Shown: positions 20,163-30,080, numbered from the stretch's first letter. The stretch is DNA of 64,000 nt from Hyphomonadaceae bacterium (GCA_024743315.1 JANSWU010000005.1:186001-250000); one strand, 5' to 3'. The notes: a model not told the origin generated them from the sequence alone. A program made the numbers and translations.

Positions 20163-22877
20163 TTACCAGGTATAACGCGCTTTCACATAGTAAGACCCGC
20201 CATTGAAGCCAGCCGGGGCAGACTCTGGGTAGAGCTGACCGAGAGAGGCCGCATTCGGGTTCTCATCTGGATACTCGTCGAGCAGGTTGTTGGCGCCGAT
20301 GATCAGTTCGATCTGATCATTCAGGAAGTAGCCGAACTCAGCATCGATATTGATCTGAGCGCCTTGCTCCCCAGTGCCATTGCCGGTGTCTTCCCACTCG
20401 CCATAGTAATTGGCACGCGCCAGCGCACGCCATTTGCTTTCCTGATGCGAGAAGGTCAGAGACCCTTTCAGCTCTGGCAACAACTCTTCCAGTGCGGCCA
20501 CGCGGCCAGCGCTGATCGGGTTGATGGTCCCGCGATCATCGACGGATGTGTCGATATAGGCGAAGGACAGAGCCAGATCGGAATCACCGGTCTCGGTGAT
20601 TTGCAGTGGCATAGTGCCGACCACTTCAACACCTGATGTCGTGGTGTCAAAGCTGTTCGAGAAGTAACGGAACTCGTTGAGATCCTCGAAGCCGACAAAG
20701 GCATTCCGGTCAATCACGCCGGCATTGCCGAGCTGTGTCAGACCATCACTGACAGTGGTGAAGGGTCCAAGACCATTTTGGTCACCAAGGAAATCCAGGG
20801 CCGCCAAGAAGTCGACATTCGCCGACAGCGCGATCCGGTCAGTAACCTCAATGTTGAAATAGTCCACGGTCCAGGTCATGTTGCCGACATCAAAGGCCGC
20901 ACCGAGTGTGAAGTTCTCGGCGGATTCTGTGCCGAGCTCAGGACGTCCACCGTCACGGGCTTCAATGAAGTCCGCTGCCAGCTGACCAGCGGCGGATGCC
21001 AGTGGCAGTGTGCCTTGGTCAACCAGGACGCCGCCGACATTTTGCGTTGTCACATTGGTGACATTGGCCTGGCCAGCGGTTGGCGCGTGGAAGCCGGTCG
21101 ACACCGTACCACGCAGACGGAAGCTATCTGTGACCCGGAACAAAGCACCGATCTTGTAATCGGTGGTGTCGCCGAAGGCATCATAGTCCTCATAACGCAG
21201 CGCGCCTTGCAAGGTCAGGCGGTCGGTTACATCGGCCTCGAGGTCGACATAAAGCGCATAACTGTCCTGGGTGCTGGTGCTGGATGAGGTGAAGCCACCA
21301 AAGCCGTTAGAGCTTGATGAGAAGCCCTGATCGGCGAGCGGGCCAAGCGCGAACGAAGCCGGGTCACCTGCGGTGATCTCGAACTCTTCTTCACGATACT
21401 GGGCGCCGAACGCGATGTTCAGATCCGACGCGAAGCCAGAAACCGGTACCGCGTAGCTGAAATCAGCGTCATAGATGGTTTCGGTTTGCTTATACGCGCC
21501 CGGACGGAAGTCGCGTGGCGTGTTCGGACCCAGCGAAGCGTTAATGGTATTGCGAATGAAGAATTCTGTTTCGCTCGATCCATTGACGACGCTGAAGTCG
21601 TAATTGAGGCCGCTACCGATATTGAAGACACCACGGACACCGCCCGCGATCGAGAAATCGGTATTGTCGCCGCCAAAGCGTGGCACAAAGCCGCTCGGAA
21701 TGGTTTCAACGAACGAGAAACAGTTCGGATCAGCAGTGACCTGAGCCAGGACTGTCGGATCTGCAATCAATCCGCCGCCTTGGGTCAGTGGGATACCCGC
21801 CGGGCAAACCCCGCCTGTGCCAACTCCGTCCAGGTCACCGACCAGGATAGAGGCCACGCCAGTTGGATCAGCAAAACCGGTGACCGGATCAACCGTCGGG
21901 CCAGCATATACGCCGCCGCGATTGGTCGGGTTGCGGTAGAAGAAGCCACCTTCCGCGGTGCGCTCGGCATAGTTACCGAATGCATAGAGTTCGGTGTTCT
22001 CACCGACTTCGAGTCCGGAATTGAAGAACAGCTTATAATTGTCTTTGACATCAGGCTGTCCCCAATATTGCGGGACTTGATCGGTATAGGTGTTGATGGT
22101 GCGGAAGTCGGCAACGGCTGTGTTGCCAGCTGCAATCAGCGCTTCAACATCACCGCGCACGATTGAACGCACTGTACCGTCCGTGTCAGAGACTTCACCG
22201 GTCAAGTTGATGAATCCGCGATCCGTGAGGGGCAGGCCGATATTGCCGGCAATGCGGTAATTGTCGCCATCACCTTCATAGGTCGAGCCGTAAACGGCTT
22301 CGACGGTGCCACCGCTGCTATCTTCGCGCAGCTGGAAGTTGATCACACCTGCGATCGCGTCAGACCCGTATTGAGACGAGGCACCGTCACGCAGGATTTC
22401 AACGCGGCTCAGCGCAAGCGATGGAATGACACTGACATCAGCGCCTTGCGCACCATCAGCAATACCGCCGCCGAGGAACGAGATAACAGACCCGCGATGA
22501 CGGCGTTTGCCATTCAAGAGCACGAGTGTGTTGTCAGGCGACAGGCCACGGACGTTGGCTGGACGAATAATCGTCGCCGCGTCCGAAATCGGTTGCGTGT
22601 TGACATTATAGGACGGGACAGCCGTTCGCAGGATGTCAGAGACATCATTGGTGCCTTGGTTGACGAATTCGTCGCCAGGCAGAACGTCGACTGGGGCCGG
22701 CGTGTCCAGGGCAGAGCGTGATGGCACGCGTGAGCCAATTGAAACAACCGTTTCGAGCTCCAGGTCCTCACTTGCTGTATCGCCGTCTTGGGCCATAGCT
22801 GTCGGTGCGACAGCCACCATGGCCCAAGCGAGCGCGGCCCCGCACATGATGCGGTTGCGCGTTTTTGGGTTCACCAT
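20163..22877 (-). CDS. TonB-dependent outer membrane receptor (large)
   Basis: Large outer-membrane receptor of 904 aa. The signal peptide spans about 1-30 (ending PTAMAQ), the plug about 45-180 with DVLPGDEFVNQGTNDVSDIL, RGLSPDNTLVLLNGKRRH and VEILRDGASSQYGSDAIAGV, and the rest is a barrel with NNLLDEYP and the terminal aromatic VKARYTW. The subtype with the GKRRHRG loop is common in sphingomonads and Hyphomonadaceae; substrate is unknown. The ATG at 22877 is preferred over one at 22892 because AGAGGAA lies 7 bases before it. It ends in a clear terminator and stands alone as a transcription unit. Confidence 0.93.
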   Translation of the reverse strand: MVNPKTRNRIMCGAALAWAMVAVAPTAMAQDGDTASEDLELETVVSIGSRVPSRSALDTPAPVDVLPGDEFVNQGTNDVSDILRTAVPSYNVNTQPISDAATIIRPANVRGLSPDNTLVLLNGKRRHRGSVISFLGGGIADGAQGADVSVIPSLALSRVEILRDGASSQYGSDAIAGVINFQLREDSSGGTVEAVYGSTYEGDGDNYRIAGNIGLPLTDRGFINLTGEVSDTDGTVRSIVRGDVEALIAAGNTAVADFRTINTYTDQVPQYWGQPDVKDNYKLFFNSGLEVGENTELYAFGNYAERTAEGGFFYRNPTNRGGVYAGPTVDPVTGFADPTGVASILVGDLDGVGTGGVCPAGIPLTQGGGLIADPTVLAQVTADPNCFSFVETIPSGFVPRFGGDNTDFSIAGGVRGVFNIGSGLNYDFSVVNGSSETEFFIRNTINASLGPNTPRDFRPGAYKQTETIYDADFSYAVPVSGFASDLNIAFGAQYREEEFEITAGDPASFALGPLADQGFSSSSNGFGGFTSSSTSTQDSYALYVDLEADVTDRLTLQGALRYEDYDAFGDTTDYKIGALFRVTDSFRLRGTVSTGFHAPTAGQANVTNVTTQNVGGVLVDQGTLPLASAAGQLAADFIEARDGGRPELGTESAENFTLGAAFDVGNMTWTVDYFNIEVTDRIALSANVDFLAALDFLGDQNGLGPFTTVSDGLTQLGNAGVIDRNAFVGFEDLNEFRYFSNSFDTTTSGVEVVGTMPLQITETGDSDLALSFAYIDTSVDDRGTINPISAGRVAALEELLPELKGSLTFSHQESKWRALARANYYGEWEDTGNGTGEQGAQINIDAEFGYFLNDQIELIIGANNLLDEYPDENPNAASLGQLYPESAPAGFNGGSYYVKARYTW

Positions 22878-22951
22878 ATTAGTTCCTCTCATATTCTACG
22901 CCTGCCCCTTTGCCTCGTTTTATTGGTTTTAGCCGGGCGGCAGACATGAGA

Positions 22952-22980
22952 AAATTTCGTTCGGGTCCGGACAATGTCAA
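22952..22980 (-). promoter_or_regulatory. possible sigma-70 promoter of second receptor gene
   Basis: On the minus strand a perfect TTGACA (22975-22980) is followed after 17 bases by AAATTT (22952-22957), a poor -10. Position, 75 bases before the start codon, is suitable. The remainder of the gap to 23147 shows nothing else I can name. Confidence 0.3.
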
Positions 22981-23147
22981 TTAAATGTCACGTTAGTCAG
23001 CGCCTATTCACTGACTTCTCTAAACAACAGTTGCAAAAATATTACAGGCAAAAACCACCGATTGACGCCAAAAAAGAGGACAATATTGCGTCTTGGGCGC
23101 TGTGTTTGTCGTAATACGAAATTATTTTTCGGGCTCGCTTGTCCGCC

Positions 23148-24338
23148 TCAAAGCCCGAGCACGCGCTTGGCGATGATGTTCTTCTGAATCTCATTGGTGC
23201 CGCCATAGATGCTCTGGGCGCGGGCTCCGAAATAGGTCGAGACCCCGGACGCGGCATAGTCCGCATGACCAGTCCAGTCCGGACTCACACTGTCTTCGAA
23301 CTTGCGTTGGCCATGGGCGGCGGCGACATCGAGATACAAGGTCGTGATCTGCTGCGCGGTCTCGGTTGCGAGGATCTTGATGATCGAAGCTTCCTTGCCC
23401 GGGCTGCCGCCATCCTTGACCGCCGAGAGCACGCGCAGCACCGTCATTTCCAATCCGTCGACAGCCATATCCGCATCGGTGAGCTTGCGGGCAAAGGCTT
23501 CATCATCGATCAGCTTGCGATTGCCGCCGGTTGGCTCCGCCGTTGCCAGGGCGCGAATGTGGCTGAGCTGTTTGCGCTTGCCACCAATGCGCGCATAGGA
23601 CGTCCGTTCAAAGCCGAGCAGGTATTGGCTATAGGTCCAGCCTTTGCCTTCTTCGCCGATCAGATAGTCGGCCGGCACGCGAACATCTTCGAAAATGACC
23701 ATGTTGAGCACGTGCTTGCCGTCTATTGTGATGATCGGTTTCAGCGTCACACCCGGCCGGTCCATCTCGCAGCAAATGAAACTGATGCCGAGCTGTTTCT
23801 TCGCTTCTTTCGACGTCCGCGCCAGCAGGAAGATCCAGTCGGCATGCTGGGCTGCACTGGTCCAGATCTTGGTGCCATTGAGAACGTATTCGTCACCCTC
23901 GCGCTTGGCTGAGAATTGCAGCGAGGCCAGATCAGAGCCGCTGTCTGGCTCACTATAGCCTTGGGCCCAGCCTAAGGAGCCATCACGGGTTCCAGGCAGC
24001 CATTTCTCCTGCTGCGCCTTGGACCCAAACGTATAGATGATCGGTCCGACATAAATCACACCCATTGGCGTGACTGTGGGCACGCCAGCGCGTTCCAATT
24101 CTTCGTCAAAGATATATTGCTCTTCGAGGCTCCAGCCCGGTCCGCCATGCTCCTTTGGCCAGGCGCTCGCAAGCCAGCCTTTGGCGCCGAGCGCCATTTC
24201 GGACTCACGCACTTCTTCGGTCGTCAGGCTGGCGCCCGTCGCGACCTTGGCGCGGATGTCTTGCGGATACTCGTTCTCAAAAAAGTGGCGCACGTCGGCG
24301 CGGAACGGCTCAAGGGCGGGATTTGGTGATAGGTCCAT
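23148..24338 (-). CDS. acyl-CoA dehydrogenase family protein
   Basis: FAD flavoprotein that probably introduces the alpha-beta double bond in an acyl-CoA thioester. The 396-aa product has the helical N-terminal domain, the FAD/substrate motif GYSEPDSGSDLASLQ (about 132-146), the second signature NGTKIWTSAAQHADW, and the C-terminal helix bundle ending YGGTNEIQKNIIAKRVLGL, typical of the family. The catalytic base position cannot be fixed by eye, so chain length and substrate are unknown. It lies 81 bases downstream of, and on the same strand as, a LuxR-HTH/hydrolase fusion gene, which may control or cooperate with it. Confidence 0.93.
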   Translation of the reverse strand: MDLSPNPALEPFRADVRHFFENEYPQDIRAKVATGASLTTEEVRESEMALGAKGWLASAWPKEHGGPGWSLEEQYIFDEELERAGVPTVTPMGVIYVGPIIYTFGSKAQQEKWLPGTRDGSLGWAQGYSEPDSGSDLASLQFSAKREGDEYVLNGTKIWTSAAQHADWIFLLARTSKEAKKQLGISFICCEMDRPGVTLKPIITIDGKHVLNMVIFEDVRVPADYLIGEEGKGWTYSQYLLGFERTSYARIGGKRKQLSHIRALATAEPTGGNRKLIDDEAFARKLTDADMAVDGLEMTVLRVLSAVKDGGSPGKEASIIKILATETAQQITTLYLDVAAAHGQRKFEDSVSPDWTGHADYAASGVSTYFGARAQSIYGGTNEIQKNIIAKRVLGL

Positions 24339-24419
24339 GACCGAGAGTGTATCGCGCTGATCCGCTCAGAAAAGGGGTGCCCGCGGGAGATGGGCTGATC
24401 CGAGACGGTTTCGCCGGGA

Positions 24420-26075
24420 TCAGGCAGTTTCGCTCGCCACTTCGATGATCTCTTTGAACAGGGACTCTGGATGCTGGAACATCCAGTTGCGACCCGGATG
24501 TGGAACGTGCCGGAAGCCGACTTCAAGACGCTTTGCATCCGCCATTGAGTCTTCGGGGCCAACGCCATGCTGATCCGTGCTGTTTATAACCGTGACATCC
24601 ACTGCGCCGGCCAGCTGCGCTTCAGCCTGTGGATTCTTCATAAAAGCGGTTTCGATATCCAGGCGGACATTGTCGCGATCGGCGCTAGACAGATAGTCCG
24701 ACATGGTTCGAAACATATTTGGATGGCTTTCAAGATAAGCCTGGTCACTGTCCTGACTGCGATACAGCATTCGATAGAAGCGCAATCCGCCAAAGGTTCG
24801 GATCATCGACCGCACACTGCGAATGCCAAATGTGAAGCTGGCCGATGAGGTCAACGCCATGCGCAACATGCCCCCAATCCATTTTGGCTGGATCGCTTTC
24901 AGCTTGTCGCCAACATTGAGGCCATAATTGACAAGATAGGCATGTCGGATCCTGGGTGAAACATCCTGGATCGCCAGGGCCAGCGGGGCCGCCGTGGACA
25001 GGCCGACCAGGATTACCTCTTGCAAGTTCAGGATCTTGATAAAATCCGCGATCGCGATCGCGGCCTCGTCCAGCGTCTCGGTTGAGGTTGAGGCGCCAAA
25101 TCCAGGGCGCACCGGAAAGATAAGATTCAAGTCCTGTCGGCGCGCTTGATCGATCATCTCCGAAGACGGCAGATAGCCATATTCGAGGGAATGCAAAACC
25201 AGAACCGGCGTTCCGTTCGCATTCCCGTAGCGACGATACTCAAGATTGGAGTCGGGCGTGTTCAACGCGATATGCCGCGCCGCATGATCCTGTAACTCAA
25301 GGCTCGGCGAGGTCAGTGGCGAGTCCAGCGTAAGCGCATTGGTCAGCTCCATCGTGGTGGCGACCGCTTCCACCAAACTGTGGCATTCAAGTTTCTGGAT
25401 CAGCCGAGCCACATGCGTGCGGATCGTGTTCATCTTATTGCCGCGCATCTGCGCCACTTGCTCAAGGCTGTGGCGCTGTAGAACCTGTTCGAGAATGTCG
25501 AGTTCGCTATTGGTGAGGCCCGATTGGGTTTTCAGGTAACGCCGGACGTTCGGCACCAAACGGGTCAGCATGGCGCGCGCCAAATATCCTTCAGTGCCGT
25601 GCGCATGGGTGATCGGGTAGATCTGGATAAGACGTTTGATGCCAAACCGGTCTGAGATTTCAATGACACGGGTTTCGGCGTCGTCCTGGCGCTCAACGGA
25701 CCTCAGATAGGCCAGCAAAGTGCTTCCGATTGGCAGATTGAGGCGGTCCGAGAGCTCTTGGGAAATGTTGATGATCGTGCCCGTCTTATCGAGGCTGAAA
25801 ACGTCTTTGGCCGCGTACTCGAAGGCGATGACATTTGACGGCTCTTGCGCGCGCGTCTTGGCGGGGCCTGACAACATGGAGAGCACCGACATGAAATCGG
25901 GCAAAGACATTGCATCGTCCGATAGGCGCGACCAGTCGAGGCAGGCCTGCATGAACATTTCCGGGTCTTCACCAGACTTTGCCAATGAACGCAGAAGTTG
26001 CAGCGCCGCCTCAGCCTGTTTAGGTTGACCCTGCTCAGATGGCTTCGACTGCTCCAACGCCTTGTTTCCCAACAT
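24420..26075 (-). CDS. LuxR-type HTH protein fused to alpha/beta hydrolase
   Basis: An unusual 551-aa fusion. Residues 1-90 are unassigned; about 90-170 look like a small sensor (PAS-like, VFSLDKTGTIINISQEL). About 186-240 form a LuxR-type HTH (LTNSELDILEQVLQRHSLEQVA, then TIRTHVARLIQKL). About 280-551 form an alpha/beta hydrolase: TPVLVLHSLEYGYLP, PVRPGFGAS, nucleophile Ser360 in the elbow VGLSTAAPLAL, and a candidate histidine in RHVPHPGRNWMFQHPE. The ATG at 26075 follows AAAGGGAA; an upstream TTG at 26102 is less likely. It may sense or cleave an ester or lactone and control transcription, perhaps of the acyl-CoA dehydrogenase gene; that is inference. Confidence 0.75.
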   Translation of the reverse strand: MLGNKALEQSKPSEQGQPKQAEAALQLLRSLAKSGEDPEMFMQACLDWSRLSDDAMSLPDFMSVLSMLSGPAKTRAQEPSNVIAFEYAAKDVFSLDKTGTIINISQELSDRLNLPIGSTLLAYLRSVERQDDAETRVIEISDRFGIKRLIQIYPITHAHGTEGYLARAMLTRLVPNVRRYLKTQSGLTNSELDILEQVLQRHSLEQVAQMRGNKMNTIRTHVARLIQKLECHSLVEAVATTMELTNALTLDSPLTSPSLELQDHAARHIALNTPDSNLEYRRYGNANGTPVLVLHSLEYGYLPSSEMIDQARRQDLNLIFPVRPGFGASTSTETLDEAAIAIADFIKILNLQEVILVGLSTAAPLALAIQDVSPRIRHAYLVNYGLNVGDKLKAIQPKWIGGMLRMALTSSASFTFGIRSVRSMIRTFGGLRFYRMLYRSQDSDQAYLESHPNMFRTMSDYLSSADRDNVRLDIETAFMKNPQAEAQLAGAVDVTVINSTDQHGVGPEDSMADAKRLEVGFRHVPHPGRNWMFQHPESLFKEIIEVASETA

Positions 26076-26328
26076 ATTCCCTTTGTTCGCATACAACGCC
26101 AAGAATGACTGACACTCAAGGGGACTGCAGCATTTTCACCGATTTATACCGAAATTTGATTATTTCAGTTTGCAAAGCTTCGTCATATGGAAATCGATGA
26201 CGGTTTCGTCATGCGGTTATCCTGTTGCACCCCACACAGCTTCAGGAACCGTGGCCCGTCGGCCCATTCCCCTTTGTGCGCCGACGGGCAACTCTACCAA
26301 AAATAGAAAAACTGAAATCCCGGTTGGC

Positions 26329-27510
26329 CTAGCGACCGAGTTCTTTCATCGCGCCGTCCAGGCCTTCCAGTGTCATTTCGAACATCCGGTCTGGGCCGAT
26401 CAATTCGCGGATCAACTGGATTGAGCCGGTATATTCCCAGGCTCCAGATTTGACGGGATTCAGCCAAGCGAGATTTGGGTATTGCTCAACAAAACGCTGA
26501 ATCCAAAGCCCGCCAGGTTCTTCGTTCCAATGTTCGACAGAACCGCCCGCATAAGTGATTTCATACGGACTCATGGTGGCGTCGCCAACGATGATCACTT
26601 TGTACTCGCTGGGATATTTATGCAGCACATCCCAGGTCGGGATGACGTCATTGCGACGGCGCCGATTATCTTTCCACAAGCCCTCATACGGGCAGTTATG
26701 GAAGTAATAATATTCAAGATTCTTGATCTCAGACCGCGCGGCCGAGAACAATTCCTCCATCACTTTCACATGCGGGTCCATTGAGCCGCCAACATCCATG
26801 AGCAGCAAGACCGAGACCGTGTTGCGACGTTCCGGGCGCATCTCAATGTCGAGATAGCCCTGGCGCGCAGTGTTGCGAATGGTGGCATCGAGATCGAGCT
26901 CGTCCGGCGCCCCAGTGCGGGCCCATTTGCGCAACCGCTTCAGGGCGACTTTGATATTACGGGTGCCGAGCTCGACACTGTCATCGTAATTCTTGAACTC
27001 GCGCTTGTCCCAGACTTTGGTGGCGCGGCGATGACGCGACTTGTCCTGGCCAATGCGGATGCCTTCCGGGTTGTAGCCATTGGCGCCAAACGGCGAGGTG
27101 CCGCCCGTGCCAATCCACTTATTGCCGCCTTCATGGCGTTTTTTCTGTTCTTCGAGCCGCTTTTTCAGCGTTTCCATCAGCTTTTCGAAGCCGCCCATGG
27201 CTTCGATTTCGGCCATTTCTTCCGGCGACAGGAATTTCTCGGTCATTTTGCGCAGCCATTCTTCCGGCAGGTCCTGAGCTTCAATCGCTTCGCCAAGGCT
27301 ATCGAGGCCTTTGAAGACATGGCCAAAGACCTTGTCGAACTTGTCGATATTGCGCTCATCCTTCACCAGAGCGGCACGGGCGAGATAATAAAAGTCCTCA
27401 ACGTCACGGTCGATGACGCCTTTATCCATGGCCTCCATCAGCGCCAGATATTCTTTCAAAGTGACAGGCACTTTGGCGGCGCGAAGCTCGTTGAAGAAAT
27501 TGAGGAACAT
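26329..27510 (-). CDS. VWA domain protein, CoxE-like
   Basis: A 393-aa protein with a charged helical N-terminal half (LPEEWLRKMTEKFLSPEEMAEIE, then a Lys/Glu-rich coiled stretch near 110-127) and a C-terminal von Willebrand A domain. The MIDAS motif is Asp239-Val-Gly241-Gly-Ser243, so it fits DxGxS, preceded by VSVLLLM. Later VIIVGDATMSPYEI fits the second metal loop. CoxE-type VWA proteins usually work with a MoxR AAA ATPase to remodel or load metals into enzymes; no MoxR gene is adjacent here. The start is supported by AGGAGAG. It is followed on the same strand by nothing close: the LuxR-hydrolase gene begins 254 bases further on. Confidence 0.85.
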   Translation of the reverse strand: MFLNFFNELRAAKVPVTLKEYLALMEAMDKGVIDRDVEDFYYLARAALVKDERNIDKFDKVFGHVFKGLDSLGEAIEAQDLPEEWLRKMTEKFLSPEEMAEIEAMGGFEKLMETLKKRLEEQKKRHEGGNKWIGTGGTSPFGANGYNPEGIRIGQDKSRHRRATKVWDKREFKNYDDSVELGTRNIKVALKRLRKWARTGAPDELDLDATIRNTARQGYLDIEMRPERRNTVSVLLLMDVGGSMDPHVKVMEELFSAARSEIKNLEYYYFHNCPYEGLWKDNRRRRNDVIPTWDVLHKYPSEYKVIIVGDATMSPYEITYAGGSVEHWNEEPGGLWIQRFVEQYPNLAWLNPVKSGAWEYTGSIQLIRELIGPDRMFEMTLEGLDGAMKELGR

Positions 27511-27595
27511 GGGCGTCTCTCCTGACGTTCACGTTAAAGGTAACCCGCGTGCCTGGGATTTCCAAGGGTGTCGCTAGGAGAAGCTGCAGCACCCG

Positions 27596-28852
27596 TCAGG
27601 CCGTTACCCTCGTTTTGCGCCAATTTGGCGTGACGCCATAAGTCAGCGCGCGCCATAACCACTCGGCCGGGCCATGGGCATAGCGTTGGAGCCAGACATG
27701 GCTGAACGCGATCTGCAATCCGAACACCGCGAAAGATAGTAGGACATATCCAGACGTGCCGACTTTTCCGGCCAAAGCGAGACCGGGGCCAATGCCGGTC
27801 AGGATCCAGACAATGAAAACGCTCTGCAAAAGGTAGTTCGTCAGCGCCATTTGGCCGACCGGCATGAACGGTCGGACCAACCATTGCGTCGAGCGGTGAT
27901 TGAACACCAGCACCAGCACGCAAACATAAAAACCGGCAATGAGGGGGGTGGCGACGGCATGCGCCAGGGCTTCGAACAGAGGCGCGATCCAGGGCAAACG
28001 CGCTTCTGGCCAGGCGCCAATCACCAGCGCGAAATATTGCAGCGTGAAGCCAAAAAAGCAGAGCGGAATGAGCAGGCTGCCAAAGTGTGGCAGATAGGCA
28101 TGCGAATATTGCAGCCAGGCTCGCCGTGCCATCCAGGCGCCAAAATAGAACCGGCCAAGCACGTAAGCGAACCAGCCAAAGAACGTCCCGCTGGCAAACC
28201 AATCCAGATGCACGAACGCATTCATCGCTGATAACCAGGCCATCACGTCGCCCGAATAGGCTGCCGCCTGCCGCATCAAGACCGCGTCCTCGGCATAGGC
28301 CACGTCCAGGATGGGCCCTGAATAACCGGTCATCGCTGCGAGCCCCATGATTACGGGTCGCCCGAGCAAAAGAAGCGCGATGCCGATCAGCAGGACGGTC
28401 CGGTCTGACAGGCGCGGGATGAAAAGCAGGGCAAAGGCAGCGAGGCCATAGAGGTGGAGGATATCCCAGGCGAACCAGCCCCAGAGATGCAGAAACCCGA
28501 TCACGGCGAGCAAGCTGATCCGGCGCACATAGATCTGCGCGAACCCACCGCCGCGAAGTGAAACGCGTTCCATTTGTATCCAGAAGCCAAATCCGAACAG
28601 AAAGGCGAACAGCGTATTGGCTTTGTCGGTCACCAGCAGGTCGACAAACCATTTCGCCGTCGCATCCTGCGAGGCACTGGCAAGCGCGTCCAATTGATAT
28701 CCCGTGGCCAGAACGCCCTCACCGCCGAGTTGAGAGAGGTTGGCGATGAGGACGCCGAGCAAGGCGAAACCCCGTAAGACGTCCAATATGGGATAACGCT
28801 CTGCCTTGGTGATCGGTTGAATGGAAGGCGTGGACGAGTAAGTGTCGGTCAT
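27596..28852 (-). CDS. DUF418 family integral membrane protein
   Basis: A 418-aa multi-spanning membrane protein of the YeiB/DUF418 type. The N-terminal ILDVLRGFALLGVLIANL (about 23-40) is the family opening and resembles acyltransferase-3 proteins. About ten membrane segments follow, and the C-terminal part has the family pattern PVGQMALTNYLLQS and HGPAEWLWRALTYG. Function of the family is not established. It lies upstream of the VWA gene on the same strand with an 85-base gap and could be cotranscribed with it. The start is the ATG at 28852. Confidence 0.85.
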   Translation of the reverse strand: MTDTYSSTPSIQPITKAERYPILDVLRGFALLGVLIANLSQLGGEGVLATGYQLDALASASQDATAKWFVDLLVTDKANTLFAFLFGFGFWIQMERVSLRGGGFAQIYVRRISLLAVIGFLHLWGWFAWDILHLYGLAAFALLFIPRLSDRTVLLIGIALLLLGRPVIMGLAAMTGYSGPILDVAYAEDAVLMRQAAAYSGDVMAWLSAMNAFVHLDWFASGTFFGWFAYVLGRFYFGAWMARRAWLQYSHAYLPHFGSLLIPLCFFGFTLQYFALVIGAWPEARLPWIAPLFEALAHAVATPLIAGFYVCVLVLVFNHRSTQWLVRPFMPVGQMALTNYLLQSVFIVWILTGIGPGLALAGKVGTSGYVLLSFAVFGLQIAFSHVWLQRYAHGPAEWLWRALTYGVTPNWRKTRVTA

Positions 28853-28997
28853 GGCATGGCCCCTGGCCTGACCGCCCGACGCAGTACCGAGCAGGTTGAA
28901 TTGCGTGTTTTCGTCCCGTGGTTGAGTTCAGCGAGTGCCGGTTAATCAGGGGTAAAGCTTGATTGTCCCGGTATCTCGTTTTGCTGATCTTCGTGCG

Positions 28998-30080
28998 TTA
29001 CATGCTTCGAATCGGCGCTTTCGGCTCGGGCGCAGGTTTGCCGGCGCCTTTGCCATAGCCATGCTTTTTCAACAGACCGCGAAATTGATGATAGCTCAGC
29101 CCCAGCGCCTTGGCGGCTTTGCCCTGATGGCCCTCATGGGCGGAAAGGGCGGTGTCGATCAGGCTGGTTTCGAACAGTCGGATCTGGTCTTCAAAGGGAA
29201 TATCGAGCACGGGCGGTGGCGGCGCCAAAGGCGTTTGCGAACTCCTTGCTGGTGCCGGGTGAGGGTTGTCGGCCAAAGAAGCGGCCGGGCGCCAGGGAGA
29301 TGCGAACGGGTCGAGCGCAGCCGGGTCAAACTGAACCGGGTCAGGGGAGTGATTTGCAATCGCACGATAGGTGACGCGCTGGGCAAAATTGCGCAGTTCG
29401 CGGACATTGCCGGGCCAGGCATGGGCTTCCATGGCGGCAATCGCAGAGGGCGCAAAGCCCGGAAAGTCCTCTGCCATTTCCCGGGCCATGCGGCGGGCGA
29501 AAAAGTCAGCCAGGAGTGAGATATCAGCGGGCCGCGCGCGCAAGGGCGGGAGGGTGACGACGTCGAAGGCGAGGCGGTCGAGCAGATCGGCGCGAAACTC
29601 GCCGCTTGAGGCTTTCGACGGCAAGTCGACATTGGTCGCCGCAACCACCCTGACATCGGTGGTGTGGACCTTCTCGCCGCCAAGCCTCTGGAATTCGCCA
29701 TATTCGACCACGCGGAGCAATTTTTCCTGCACTTGCATGGAGGCGGTGGCGATCTCATCAAGAAAGAGGGTGCCGCCATTGGCGAGCTCAAACCGCCCGA
29801 GACGGCGTTCCGTGGCGCCGGTAAACGCGCCGCGCTCATGCCCGAACAGTTCGCTGTCGAGCAATTGTTCTGACAGAGCGGCGCAATTGACCTTTACAAA
29901 CGGGCCATCCCAGCGCCGGGACAGGAAGTGCATGCGCTCGCCGATCAATTCCTTGCCGGTGCCGCGCTCGCCAATGATCAGGCAGGGCCGATCGAGCGGC
30001 GCCAGCCGCGACACATGCTCCTGCGCTTCCAGCCAGGCGGGATCTTCGCCAATGAGTTGCGGGCTTTGATTGCCAATCAT
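28998..30080 (-). CDS. pspF: PspF, sigma-54 activator of the phage shock operon
   Basis: AAA+ bacterial enhancer-binding protein that remodels RNA polymerase-sigma-54. The 360-aa product has Walker A GERGTGKE (about 37-44), the sigma-54 contact loop GAFTGA (84-89), Walker B LFLDEI (about 103-108), and arginine-finger region FRADLLDRLAF. No N-terminal receiver or sensor domain is present, as in PspF, which is held in check by PspA. A Pro/Ala-rich linker leads to a Fis-type HTH (GHQGKAAKALGLSYHQFRGL). It is divergent from the psp genes with a sigma-54 promoter in the gap. The ATG at 30080 begins family similarity; the upstream frame is a hydrophobic AT-rich artefact. Confidence 0.93.
   Translation of the reverse strand: MIGNQSPQLIGEDPAWLEAQEHVSRLAPLDRPCLIIGERGTGKELIGERMHFLSRRWDGPFVKVNCAALSEQLLDSELFGHERGAFTGATERRLGRFELANGGTLFLDEIATASMQVQEKLLRVVEYGEFQRLGGEKVHTTDVRVVAATNVDLPSKASSGEFRADLLDRLAFDVVTLPPLRARPADISLLADFFARRMAREMAEDFPGFAPSAIAAMEAHAWPGNVRELRNFAQRVTYRAIANHSPDPVQFDPAALDPFASPWRPAASLADNPHPAPARSSQTPLAPPPPVLDIPFEDQIRLFETSLIDTALSAHEGHQGKAAKALGLSYHQFRGLLKKHGYGKGAGKPAPEPKAPIRSM

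Noticed and set aside
19214-20206. Plus-strand frame opposite carB
   Set aside because: Antisense shadow of the carB start region; no family similarity.
27534-28652. Minus-strand frame in another phase over the DUF418 gene
   Set aside because: The other phase encodes a clear membrane family; this one is Arg/Cys-rich and without domains.
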